From Asterias amurensis (Eukaryota > Echinodermata > Asteroidea > Forcipulatida > Asteriidae): a stretch of DNA of 64,000 bases. How positions within the stretch are numbered: the first letter of the stretch is position 1; every line of letters begins with the position of its first letter. This document shows, piece by piece, positions 38,587 to 49,844 of this stretch. The notes below the pieces were generated by a model. That model was not told where the DNA came from. It did not search any database and saw nothing but the letters and a program-made list of their open reading frames with translations. The position numbers and the translations under genes are program-made. The stretch lies in the NCBI RefSeq assembly GCF_032118995.1, contig NC_092667.1:8956357-9020356 (forward strand), given 5' to 3'.

Positions 38587-38856
38587 TAGCCTTGCGCAAG
38601 GCAGTCGCATTATTCGCTCCGAAAAGACGCCGCTGTAAACCCACCCATATACACACTGTCACATCGTACGACTACTGTGCACACAAGTCATCTGCACTCG
38701 TACCACTAACCGCATGCGGAGGCTGTAACGGCCGACGCATGCGGAGTGTACAGGGCATAGTGTCGTGCGATGATACGCACAGTGAATACGGGTGGGTTTT
38801 TATACAGCGGCGGTCTTTTTTCGTAGTGAATAATTCGACTGCCTTGAGCAAGGCTA
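38587..38856. mobile_element. Long-TIR element with 9-bp target duplication, deleted copy (Mutator-like)
   Basis: TAGCCTTGCGCAAGGCAGTC ... GACTGCCTTGAGCAAGGCTA, flanked on both sides by the perfect 9-bp duplication CCTTCTACT (38578-38586 and 38857-38865). The TIRs take up most of its 270 bp. It is the same family as 42298-42972. Long TIRs plus 9-bp duplications point to a non-autonomous Mutator-like (MULE) element. A small open frame across it is not a gene. Confidence 0.88.
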
Positions 38857-38934
38857 CCTTCTACTCCAACAAGTACGCCCTATGACATTCACAATAAGGC
38901 TCACTTGGTAAATGTCAATAATCCAGGAGGGGCT

Positions 38935-41900
38935 TCACTTGAGTTTGCAAACGATACCGAACATTATACCGAACATTACACTGGCTATCGCCCAAAGCAC
39001 TGAACACGTGTAGTGTGACGTCTTGTACGTCCCCGTGACGTCATAGCTCAAACCTAAACACAGATTGCACAGAACATGAAAGTCTTTTACATGACAATAC
39101 AAATTCTAAGTCAAGTGGATAGTTAAAGTGTGCATTACGACACGTCGAAACACCAGAGTTTCAATTAATGTTTAATTATTTTGCATTTTACGAAGGGTAT
39201 TATATTCGCTCACTAAAAGTATTAAGACTTCTTACCTACAGCACCCTCTGTTAAGTTTATGGCACACAGTTGAGTGTTAGTAATAATTGCGTATTTAAAG
39301 CCATTTGACACTTTCGGTAAACAGTATTTTCCAAAGGCCTACACTTCGTGTATCACAACTTATATATAAAATAACAAACCTGTGAAAACTTAGGCTCAAT
39401 CGGTCATCGGAGTCGGGAGAAAATAATGGGAAAACCCTCCCTTGTTTCCGCACGTTTAGCCGTGTCATGGCATGTGTTTAAAATAAATCCGTTATTCTCG
39501 ATATCGAGAATTGATAATTGTTTTAATGTTTTCTCAAAGAGTAAAGGATGGAGTGATACTTCAAGAGAAGTCTTTCCCCATTACCTTCTGTAAACCCTGT
39601 AAGTTATTTGTAAATCTGTGAACTTTTAATTTTGTTTTCTGTTCCGAAAGTGTATAATGGCTTTAAAGGATGCGTGTACTTTTGGCAATTAATCAACCAA
39701 GTTAATTTTTATTTTTATTTATTTATTGACATCCAACAGCGGAAAGCCGCCACTTACAGGAATCGTTAAAAACTATGTAAAAATATAAATTTAAATATGA
39801 AAATAAGTATAATAATATATAACATTAAAAGTTACACAATATTGATAAAACATTATTATAAATAACCATACCACTTACTTGGTACTAGAGGGCTATTGAT
39901 ATTACAACATGTTAGAAAAGACCCATCACTTTGAAAATGTAGTTTTTAAGTCATAAGGGTAAAATTGTCTCCAACAAATTTGAATATAAGAAAGCCGTTC
40001 TCGGGCATTTATGCAACAAAAGATGTTTTGTCTGTCAGCATTTTCTTGCAATTTCGATGACCAGTTTATTGAGCCCAAATTCTAAGGACTGTTTAGTTGG
40101 AATACCCAAAGTAAGGATACTGGTGTGGTATACCAAAATATATTCTGCGTTAATTCTTGTACCGGTAGGCCTAAACAACATAGCAAACATGATTTTTGTT
40201 TTATTGGCAAAGTTCCCACATCGTGAAAGGTACATGGGAAAATATTTGACAAAAAGGTAAACAGTTTTATACCTGCAACAGATGAGGCAAGTAGCCCTCC
40301 AATCCCGTACGCAATCTGGAGTGACGTCAGCGTCTCGACCGTTTTGTGAGCCCCAAAGAGTTCAACGACACAAGCAACAGCTATTCCGAAAAACACGCCT
40401 CTAACAAATCCTGCAACTAAATATCGATTCCAACAAGATAATTACGATCAATTTCTGTCACTTAGACTTTTTTTTGACATTACAAAATGTATTGAAAAAA
40501 AAATAACAAAATAAAAATGGCAGGAGAGTCATAGTTTTTTTAAATAATTATGTCGGCCGGTCGACCACGTCAGAGCCAATAAACAGCTCTGTAAGCTTAC
40601 CAGGGGCCGATTTCACGAAACTTTACGCAACTGCGTAAGTCCACTTGCGAAACGTTTATGGCGTAAGTTGCGCCATAAACGTTGCGCAAGTGGACTTACG
40701 CAGTTGCGTAAAGTTTCGTGAAATCGGCTGTTGGTGTTTTGTCATCGCAGAGGCCGATGCATGAATATTACACTCTGTAAATGACTTACAATATATAAAG
40801 AAACCTTGTGCAACGTTCGTCGTGTATGTACAATTGTGGGTGTAGGGAGAGCTGTTCATTGGCTCTGACGTGGTCGACCGGCCGACGTACCTCCAAAAAC
40901 CTATGAACAGTAGTGAGTGAAGCCGAAAAAGGGGCACTTACTGATGCAGTATACGATGAATATCGGCAGTGAAACCCCTAGTGTGAGCAGAAAGGACGAT
41001 ATGGCCCCGATCGCAGCCGTTACCATCAGGACCGTTATACGACCAATCGGTAGATGGTCACCAACGAAACACAACACAACACGAGATGACAGATCGGCTA
41101 CGTTGAATACGGTGATCAGCCAGGCAGCTGTGCGCTCCGGTATACCGCCTGCCGTCATGCAACTAACCTGTGTAAGGAATGTTTTAATGTTATTTTCGTT
41201 TTCGAATATTCTTCGTTAGGTGACTGTGCATTTTTCACCCAAACCAGCATCTTTTTCGAAAGTTGTTACCAGCCATAAACTGGTGATGACATTGTTTACA
41301 GCAGCGTGTTTAACAAGCAGTAAACAAATAACCAAAGTTAAAGATACTGATGTTGCATGCTTACGTACCAAGTTGATACCGTTAAAGTAAATCGAAACTG
41401 TCGCTCCTAATATGCCAATGAAAAAGCATGAGTGTCGATGATCCTTCCCCAATGCGATGTACTTCCCCCAAGAACTTGTCCCGTTCTTCGCATCAACATC
41501 GTTTTTAAACGGGGTTTCTTCCTCGCCAGCTTCTGGTCGAGATTTCTCATTTGTTGGCAGCGGTGGGATGATCTCTACTTGCTGCTCGGGTGCCTCTTGG
41601 ACTTCCAGAAATGTACTAGTCTCTTCTTCCTGGTTCTCCTTGTTTGAATAAATCCCTGTATTTTGTTCTAAAACAAGTTCCTCGCCCTCTGCTGACGCTG
41701 ATTGCTTTGGTGAGGTTGCTTTCTCTTTGTAACATTTTTCATCTCGACTTAAATTAACAACTTCCAGTGTCTGGTTTGCTTCTGATGGCAAATCGTGGTC
41801 ATGTAGCCTAGTAGAACATTGTTGTGGTGGGAGTTTGAACACAGCTGCAAGAGGAAGACATGTAACCAGGATTGCAACTGATAAATATTGAAGGGCTGAC

Positions 41901-44900
41901 CTCCATCCAATCACAGACAAAACTGCCTCCAGAATCGGTGTCATAGTAAGGGTACCTGAAAAAAAGATCGAGAAACTCAATGTCTTGATAAAAGAATAAG
42001 TTAAAGCACAAAGTGGAATGGACGAATTTAGGATAATAAAGCAAATTCCATATACCGTATTAAAAGCTTTATATAAAAAAAACCAATTCAATAAACTATC
42101 ATTGAATTGTTCAATAGGTTCGTTACGTCTTTCAGGTACCTTCTTCGACTTCTCCACTAGCTGGAAAAGTTATTGGGATGGCATCATGTTTTAGAAAAGA
42201 ACTTTTCTCTTCATGTCAAAATGTGTAGTGTATTCCGGATTCTCGAAGCACGACGGCTCGAAGTGTTTGCCGCACAGCGCTGGAAAAGACGTCGGACTAG
42301 CCTTGCTCAGGGCAGTCGCATTATTCGCTCCGAAAAGACGCCGCTGTAAACCCACCCGTATACCCTGTGCATGGTGTGTGCGATCACACCGCATGACCAC
42401 CCGTATACACACTGTCACATCGTACGAATACTGTTCACACAAGTCATCCCACTCGTACCACTAACCGCATGCGGAGGCCGTCAGGCCGACAGCCTTGTCG
42501 GGTCTGTATCTTCCGGGTTTAATGTGTTGTATTGAAAAAATTCCACTAGTGGAAAAAATTGGGGGGGGGGGGCTCTCGGATATGCTAGTATGCAGCTCAT
42601 GAGTATGTATATCGTTCGTCAGACCTATCAGACAACACAGGATGTGAGGCAAATGAATTATTCATTTTGACGTCCAATCACGCACGCCTATCATGCTCGG
42701 TGAGCGTCCGTGGTGGTGGTGTGTGATGATGTAGACATGTCTCGTCTTTCGCGGGCATTATGGTAATGAGCTGACCGTGGGTACTCTTCGCTTATTATAG
42801 TAATGAGGTCAGTGGCTTCAACACAGACCCTACAAGGCTGTCGGCCTCCGCATGCGGACAGTGTACGAGAGCATCGTGTCGTGCGATGTTACGCACAGTG
42901 AATACGGGTGGGTTTTTATACAGGGGCGGTCTTTTTTCGGAGTGAATAATTCGACTGCCTTGAGCAAGGCTAACGTCGGACCGGACAACTTGGCAAACTG
43001 ACACCATCTTTAGTTGTTTTGTTGCATCCAGCAGCAATACACCTGGTCGACATTGCCGGAAAATTGCAAGAAAAAAACTTTTTCAAAAGGTACACAATCA
43101 CGACTAGGACTTGAATGTACCTGCACGTACGTGTGTTCGATGTCGATCGAGGCAAAGTCTTCCTCGATTGACGTCACAAAAGGGGTAGGCGGAGTCACCC
43201 CCACACAACTTTATTTAATTTTTTAAACATATATAAATCGTCAAAAACAGCTCCTCCAAAAATTATTTTATTGTTCAGGAACATATACTCTAATGTTTGA
43301 AGGAAAACAAAAATCTGTTTCCAGGTGCCTTTAAGTTCGCCGTATTTTCTGTAGTCAACCCCGTAATACTGTTAAATTACTTCCTTTCTATTTCGATGAT
43401 TTGGGCTATTTGGAGTTATTTTCCTGTTTCATCCAAAAGCTGTATATTGAATTATTCGGTATCCAAAACAGATCCGGCACTAAAAATGTTGGCACCATAA
43501 GATTTTATGGTGCCACTTGCAAAGTTGTTTTATTCCTCAAAGTCCTATTTTTGCACCTAACATATTTGTTTCTTAAATTACTTTATTATCATGTGTGTAT
43601 TTCCCATCCCAACAGTTTTGTTATATCTGTATGCCGCCGTAGACTCCTGTTAACTCCTGTAAACCCCTGTAAACCTCCATGTATATCACCGTTACGTTCC
43701 AACCGTGTTGAAGTGATTTCCCCGGTAACAATTTTTCACCTGCTCCTCGCCGAGTCATAAAATAAATTACTGGGTCGATAAACACAATTGTCTACGACTG
43801 TTCATTGTCAACAAGGTGGCACCCCTTTAGAAAAGGGAACTTGATGGACACTGTCCCTTATTTAACACGAAAGCAAAAACCTTATTTTGAATAATGTCCT
43901 CACCTACTGCTTGGCCGGCAGATGCAAAGGCCGTAGCTCTGACGCAGTTACGCCCAGGAAAATACAATGTCATGAGATTTAGTGATGGGTTTGAGGTGAA
44001 GTTCAGACCAACGGCGAAGACAATGCCGAATGTAATGTAAACCTGGTAAGATTGCAACACAGAAAAATATCACATTATATTAATATGATACCTTAACCTT
44101 ATCAGGACCGGGGAAGGATGGGGCGCAATGGGACCTCACTTTTTTTTGCCCGAACTTTAACATTGAATCTGATCACAACCATATTTCCCAATATTTAGGA
44201 CCATATTGTCAAAAATTCATGCTCTCGGGGGGGGGGGGGGGGGGGGTGTATAACCAACGTAATGTTACCAAGCATGAAAGTGGAGATCCCAAATAATGCA
44301 AATATGCTGTAGTTTTAAAATGTTGATGTCCATAATACATTCACAGAATCTGTCCAAAACACCGACTGCTAAAATAAATGATTTTTCGAAGATTTGCCTC
44401 TTCGTGAAAACGTTGACGATATCTCATATTATTAAATGTTTGATTTGCGGTGTATAACGTGTGTGTCTATTTGTCAGATTGAGTTTTTTGTTTAGGGAAC
44501 TGTCTTGCGCTAATACCGCGGAGTAGATTCTTGGATTTTGGGAAACTTCTCAGTTCTGAAACTACCTGTCCTGCTTTTATAACTACAAACTGTGCGGAAG
44601 GTAGACATTCGGCTGAGACTTCTACTCAGCTTATGGGGGAAATAGTTATAGCCAGTTCTCTCGACGTTTTAACTATACTCTAGTCACCATCATTGCGCTA
44701 TAGCCATTCATTGCTCTAGTGTTAAGGCCCGGTCACACAGGCCCCGATAACGAGAACGAAAACGATAACGATAAAAATACACGCCCTCGATTGGTTGAAT
44801 TAAAGTGGGCGTATTCTGCGTGGAGCAATTCAACCAATCGCGAGCGTGCATTGTTATTGTTCTCGTTATCTTTCTCGTTTTCGTTCTCGTTATCGGGGCC

Positions 44901-47507
44901 TATGTGACCGGGCCTTTACAATAAACCAAAATTTATACCTCGTCATACAATGCCTCAATTATCTCATAGTGTTTGCTTTATATAGTTTGTGCAGGTACCT
45001 GCCATACTGACGTAGTGAAGCTGGTTGCTAGAATTCCCGCACTGCAAAGGAGCACCCCGATTGCGATGACTAGTCTACGGGTGAATTTTTCGTACAGTGG
45101 GCTTGACACAAAGGACATCAAGTTTAGAAGTCCATTACTAAGAGATCCAATCCACCCTGTAAGAATACATCCTATTAGTTTGTTTTGTTTGTTTGTTTTA
45201 TTTCCATTCATACAACCATACAGACAAACAAATAATGAATAATGGTCAATACAAAATGTATCATAAATTAAAGACCAATAAAGTTTGAATGGACTTTGAG
45301 TTATCATAGGAAGGGACCCACTTTTGTTATGTGACTCTAATCCTACACACAGTCTTATTGTTATTTAAAGATTCAAAGAGTTTAACTGTTTTCGTAGAGC
45401 CTCATGCGTGTACTTATTTCATTTTGATTATCACCAAAGACTTCTACACATTCAATTTGCTTTACCAGAATAAAATATTCAAATTTTGGCCTCTAGAGGT
45501 AATAAATACAACAAAGAACATACCAAACTATGGCATTGTCTTTACATCCACGATGTGGGCACTTACATTTACTTCATTTGATTTCATACTTTTCTTACTC
45601 TAGCCCTTTGTAGTTTATAACCCGTAGGTTTGTTTATAACTTGCCCCTCTGTTGCTATTTAGATTCATTTATTAAACCATATTTGAGTATTATCGTTGTT
45701 TTACGGCAAAATCTTTCATTTAGGCCTATATCTACCTCAAACTTCCGCAAAACTTCCAGTTACTTTTGCATACTTCCGTTTACCATTTTCCAACCTCCTA
45801 CCTACATAATTCTGTAACTTCTGGATCAGTAGAATCAATGAACTTCATTTTCATGTATACATCGAGTAGATAAACCGAGCTAATGTATCCTCTGCTTACC
45901 AGTTTTCACGCTATTATGCCTTTTTCTTTGAATTGGGAAAAAAATAATGATGCCATATATCAACCGATGCCCTAATTATCTTCATTTGTTAATACGAAGT
46001 ATGCAAACATGTATTAAAACTTGATGGACATTGAAATGTTTACACCACACACCGATCTTGGATGACTTCAACTGGCCCCATTTGCTTTGAGTTTTTCCTG
46101 TTTTCACGGCAAACGAGAAAGTATGGTTTCCCGGTGAAGCCATACATGGAAGAAACATCTGCATTGACTACAAGTGTTCTTTGAGACTCTGTGTATGACT
46201 GTAATAGCCAGCAGTTGCCTTCATTTTAATCAAAATATTTTTTATTAAATTTTTAAAATTACCATAGTAACTTGCAAAAAATAAAAAAAAATAAAAAAAA
46301 TATAAAAAGTGTGAATAATTACTGGCTTCAAAATCTGATTTATTATTATTTTTTTTCCTATTTTTTTTCTTAATATTTATAATAAAGCGTATAAATAAAC
46401 AGTGATAATTGAATCAACAAGCTGATGTTTAAATTTTAATATAAATAGTAGTATGGATACGAGGGTTACAAAATAAAAATCTCCAAAAATATTAGAAAAT
46501 GATATAAGGCATATGGCTTCTTTAAGCCTCGGTATTTTTTTTCAAGAATGCTCAGCAAAACATTCAGTCACATGATTTTGATCATCATGAATTGTGAATT
46601 GAAATAGCGTTTGATGAAACTTTTTCGGTGGGCAAATATTTTAATATGGCCTCAACATTATGACATATTTTTGTACCTTGTGGAAATGCCTAAAATACCA
46701 AACTTTTTGCATTTACAAGTGCAAATGACCAGTGGAGCCTTACGTGTTTCTAAGTTTTGGTCAAAGAAGAGGAGACTCTTTGCTTGGCAAATAAAACCAC
46801 ACAATTTTTATCTCGGGACTGTTTGCATCGCGCACAGAGAGATAAAAGATTTGCCACGATTTTAGGGACACCTCGAAAATAGGACCTCCTACGATATACC
46901 TAGTAACGTATTTTGTACAAGGGGCCTTTTGGGTGCATTCGATTAACTTCCGTGTGTCGACCCCGCAGTGAAGAGCTAATCGAACTATCACTCATCCTCC
47001 CGTGGTGACGTCATGCACCTGGGGCTAGCCCCAAGTGACCCACTCCACAAGCAGGGCACTTGGGGCTGACCCGGGTGAGTCCCTGGAATGACGTCAAAGC
47101 TATTTGAACCTACCGGGGGCAGACCGGCGTCGACCCGGGGAAGCTAATCGAATGCACCCATCGATAAAGCAAGTCTAGAGCTGCTGTCTGCTATCGGTCT
47201 AACCACACTCGGTATCCTTGGCCCCAGCGCCGATTAGAACCATACCATAGGGTAAACATTGACCGAACATAAATGTAAACTGAACAAGCTAGTACTAGCG
47301 GTGAATGTGCAGGAATTCAAACTTACCGACAGCCATTGCAGTGGACTGAAATTCACGCTCAAAGTAGACAAACAACAAGACGAAGGTCCCAAGTGTTCCG
47401 CAACATACAAAGTAGATAAAAAACGAAGCGACCGCTACTACCCAGCCCCAATGTCGGTCCAAGCTGGTCCTACAGCCATGCTCACCAGTGGTGTTATTGC
47501 TACGCAT
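38935..47507 (-). CDS. Monocarboxylate-transporter-like protein (SLC16 family), complete
   Basis: Major-facilitator carrier; SLC16 proteins move lactate, pyruvate or other acids and related solutes across the plasma membrane. Minus-strand exons in order: 47507-47327, 45156-44999, 44042-43904, 41955-41369, 41167-40942, 40416-40273, 39053-38935 (TGA). Phases agree, giving 517 residues from the ATG at 47507 (an in-frame non-ATG extension exists upstream). The family signature near TM1 is DRHWGWVVAVASFFIYF (usual D-G-G-W-G-W-V-V). Then GWIGSLSNGLLNLMSFVSSP (TM2), YITFGIVFAVGLNFTSNPSL (TM4), FPGRNCVRATAFASAGQAVG (TM5), TPILEAVLSVIGWRSALQYL, FVRGVFFGIAVACVVELFGA (TM10), SLQIAYGIGGLLASSVAG and LSYDVTGTYKTSHYTC with a last helix SVLWAIASVMFGIMFGIVC. 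Exon 4 carries a long Glu-rich cytosolic TM6-TM7 loop of about 130 residues. Basic residues follow the last helix (KLK) and then the stop. The exact SLC16 member and substrate cannot be told. Confidence 0.88.
39296..39668. repeat. TTAA-type MITE, AGCCATTTGACAC family
   Basis: TTTAAAGCCATTTGACACTT + TCGGTAAACAG pairs with GTTCCGAAAGTGTATAATGG + CTTTAAA. The interior ACAAACCTGTGAAAACTTAG + GCTCAATCGGTCATCGGAG is shared with the AGGCAGTGG family although the ends differ. Last SLC16 intron. Confidence 0.75.
40552..40886. repeat. TIR element with GTCGGCCGGTCGACC ends, containing another MITE
   Basis: GTCGGCCGGTCGACCACGTC + AGAGCCAATAAACAGCTCT at the left is matched at the right by AGAGCTGTTCATTGGCTCTG + ACGTGGTCGACCGGCCGAC, about 38 bp with one mismatch. 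The hairpin MITE 40606-40728 sits inside. Fifth SLC16 intron. Confidence 0.85.
40606..40728. repeat. Near-perfect 123-bp palindrome MITE
   Basis: Both arms read GCCGATTTCACGAAACTTTA + CGCAACTGCGTAAGTCCACT + TGCGNAACGTTTATGGCG, with a single mismatch over about 58 bp and a tiny loop (TAAGTTGC). The ends resemble those of the Harbinger-like element at 17661. Almost no decay, so it looks young. Confidence 0.9.
42201..43053 (-). pseudogene. THAP-domain remnant split by a transposon
   Basis: At 43053-42973 (minus), after an ATG, MSTRCIAAGCNKTTKDGVSL matches the start of a THAP zinc finger (C-X4-C). At 42297-42201 the strand gives FPALCGKHFEPSCFEN, which matches the THAP C-X2-H end. A 675-bp long-TIR element lies between them. 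The two halves are in different frames as they stand, and the middle of the domain (usual W and surrounding 30 or so residues) is mostly missing, so the gene was already damaged or lost its middle. No downstream AVPTIF motif is seen. It lies inside SLC16 intron 3 on the same strand. Whether the source was a host THAP gene or a THAP-transposase is unclear. Confidence 0.7.
42298..42972. mobile_element. Long-TIR Mutator-like element, 675 bp, 9-bp target duplication
   Basis: Ends TAGCCTTGCTCAGGGCAGTC and GACTGCCTTGAGCAAGGCTA. The inverted similarity continues inward for about 150-190 bp through GAAAAGACGCCGCTGTAAAC, CCACCCGTAT, GTGCGATCACAC and CCGCATGCGGAGGCC. It is flanked by the perfect 9-bp duplication ACGTCGGAC (42289-42297 and 42973-42981). 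The core has a CCACTAGTGG palindrome and a G13 tract at about 42561. No transposase frame, so non-autonomous. Confidence 0.9.
44227..44246. repeat. G20 homopolymer
   Basis: Twenty consecutive G residues. On one strand this can form G-quadruplex. It also marks a likely length-uncertain site in the assembly. Confidence 0.9.
44723..44917. repeat. TIR MITE, TTAAGGCCCGGTCACA family
   Basis: TTAAGGCCCGGTCACACAGG + CCCCGATAACGAGAACG at the left pairs with CGTTCTCGTTATCGGGGCCT + ATGTGACCGGGCCTTTA. Arms of about 50 bp; inner ATTGGTTGAATT / AATTCAACCAAT also pairs. SLC16 intron 2. Confidence 0.85.
46930..47160. repeat. TIR element, GGGTGCATTCGATTA family, copy 1
   Basis: TGGGTGCATTCGATTAACTT and AAGCTAATCGAATGCACCCA are the ends; inside lie TGTCGACCCCGC / GCGTCGACCCGGGG and inverted ACTTGGGGCT / AGCCCCAAGT words. 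SLC16 intron 1, 170 bp from exon 1. Confidence 0.82.
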
Positions 47508-49038
47508 TGCTCTTGATGAGGTTAAACATCGGATCGGCTCATCAGAGGTCAACACAAATTCTTGATTAAAACTCGAAAGAACAATTCAAATCGTATTATA
47601 ACAATCCTAGATCTCTAGAGAAGTTATATTTTCCCAGTTATTCCTTATTATTATGGTCCTTTACGAAACCACGGTTTCGGCTCTAATCTGGAATCGGCTT
47701 CAGGCTCTGTCCTCTCGTCTGAAGCTTGTAAGATGGAGCAAACACCCTGGAAGAGTGAATCTTGTCGATGGTAACAGGCACTGATCGCGGGTACAATCGT
47801 CCAGGAAAACTGCAATGCAGACGTGACACTGGCTACACACGCCCTATTAGTATTAGATGACCTTGCTATATTTGTGTAAGGGGATTATCTACTACACTTG
47901 ACATAACGATAATATACGCAACAGGACAGGTGCAAATAGAGATTGTCGAACAGGAGGTCAGAAAAACCAGTATGCTACGTCTCGTCTGCTCAGGACTACA
48001 AAAGTAGAATTTGAACCTTTCATAGTGTGAGTATGTGGTAGCATGCAACACGTGCACATCTCGTTTTCGTGTTCCGGCGTTCGCAAATCACATTCAGTCA
48101 AGCCCAACACCAGATTAACTTCCCTTTATCTTTCTCCTCTCTGTATTGATGCTATTTTTCTTTTCTTGCACTTTAAGCACCATACTAGGTAGACCCAATC
48201 CCGTCACAATCTCAGAAAACTACTGCTTTGTGATGCTCTGCATTCCCCGACCTGTTCTCGGGACCACAGTAGCTAGTACATTTATACGGCGGCGGGTATG
48301 CCTATAGGGACCTCTCGCACGAGAACGGGACTCGAATCAAGTTTACGTTTTAGGCGGATATTTCGCAAAATGTGTATTATTTATTGTATTAAATTGCCAA
48401 AGGCTGCTGTGTATGTGTAGGCCTACCGATGACTGGAATTCGCAAGTCTGGATCTAAAGGCGATCGATACCACACAATGGGATCGAGTGCTACATCAGGA
48501 GATAAATGTAATAATATTCCTATATAAATATCTGGCTCAGACCAAAGTCTGACGTGTAGGCCCTACCTGTAAAACAACCCTTGTCCAAAGTCCGCCAAAA
48601 ACTTGATCTATGGTCCGATTGACTATAATTATATAAGATATAAGGCCTATAGTCATTTCATGCCAAATCAACACATTTGGGTCGGCAGGCACCGTCTAAT
48701 ATTTTGCTATATAAAAACAAACATAAAAAAAAACTATGGGTTGCATGAGCACACCATAATTATTTAAAAAAAGAATATAATTCACTTTCGATATTAAATT
48801 TTACCCCCTAAATAATTAAGCCCCACCCCTTCAAAATTAATTTTTGTTGTTGTGGTCTACCGATAGATAAGATAGATTGTGTTGGCAACCGCCATAACTG
48901 ATGATAAACATTGGGAAAAGTGCACTCTGCACACAACTCTCAGCCCGATTACGCGAGCAAAAATGTGAACGCGAAGGTCAGAAAATTGTGTTGTTAATAT
49001 CTCTCGTTTGAAAGCATAACGTAAAGTTGCCATTTTAT

Positions 49039-49189
49039 GGGTGCGTTCGTTTAGCTCCCCTGGGTCGACCCCGGTGCGTGGCATTTTTTTTACCAGGACG
49101 AACGTGGGTAATTATCTGCACACACTTGTCCTGGGAAAAAAACCGCCACACACCGGTCTCGACCCTGGGAAGCTAAACGAACGCGCCCT
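49039..49189. repeat. TIR element, GGGTGCGTTCG family, copy 2
   Basis: GGGTGCGTTCGTTTAGCTCC at the left and AAGCTAAACGAACGCGCCC at the right. GGGTCGACCCCGGTG / CACCGGTCTCGACCCTGGG lie next inward, and CCAGGACGAACGTGGG occurs inside. Confidence 0.78.
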
Positions 49190-49229
49190 ATACGTCAGGT
49201 ACCCTACGTACGTGCAGACGTCATACGTG

Positions 49230-49475
49230 GTGCATTCGATCCACAAGCGGGGCTCTTGGGGCTGGCCCGAGGTGCACTGACGTCACCACGGGAAGGCTCA
49301 CGTGATGATGTGTCTGGGTTTTTTTCCAGGTGGAGCGTGGGTAAACATCTGCACACGTTCGTCCTGGAAAACGAAATAGGTGACTTTTCCAGGACGAACG
49401 TGGGATGTGCCCACGTCCGTCCTGGAAAACAATAAAATACGCCACATCGGGGTCGACCCAGGGAAGCTAATCGTA
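49230..49475. repeat. TIR element, GGTGCATTCGATCC family, copy 3, with CCAGGACGAACG repeats
   Basis: GGTGCATTCGATCCACAAGC at the left, GGGTCGACCCAGGGAAGCTA + ATCG at the right. CCAGGACGAACGTGGG and its inverse CCACGTTCGTCCTGG-type words recur through 49330-49565; a GTAGCTTCCCC duplication follows at about 49475. Probably several copies inserted into one another. Confidence 0.65.
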
Positions 49476-49844
49476 GCTTCCCCGTAGCTTCCCCGGGTCG
49501 ACCCCGGTGTATGGCGTGTATTTTTTCCAGGACGAACGTGCGCAGATAATTACCAACGTTTGTCCTGGCTTATACAGTACACACGACAACAACTTGATGC
49601 ATTTGGCTATACTGCAAGTTGGTTCGTAAAACAGATTATAGTTAGAATGGATATTAGAAAGTTTTGCAAGAAATCCAAACAACCTCCATCCCATGATAGG
49701 CACAAACCCAAACACAAACACCCAAGAATTGAAGTTAATATTGACGTAAATGTTCCAGATGTGATCAATTTGAGGATTCGAGTGCCGATGATCAACAATA
49801 TTAGGCGTACACAATATTAGGCGTATGTTTATTGGGCAAACGGT

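Larger units (their letters stand above)
36109..38934. other. Intergenic between lectin and SLC16-like gene (tail-to-tail)
   Basis: Both flanking genes end here. An AATAAA at about 36724 could serve the lectin transcript. It contains three TIR elements listed separately and a dispersed repeat at about 38535-38570 (GAGCCTCGAAGTGTGACGTC). No further gene was recognised. Confidence 0.4.

Noticed and set aside
38490-38885. 131-codon plus-strand open frame
   Set aside because: It lies across the long-TIR element and its target duplications; similar sequence recurs at 42.2-43.0 kb as repeat.
47505-47555. Longer N-terminus for the SLC16-like protein
   Set aside because: The extension has no ATG; the first ATG in frame is at 47507 and leaves a normal short N-terminus before TM1.
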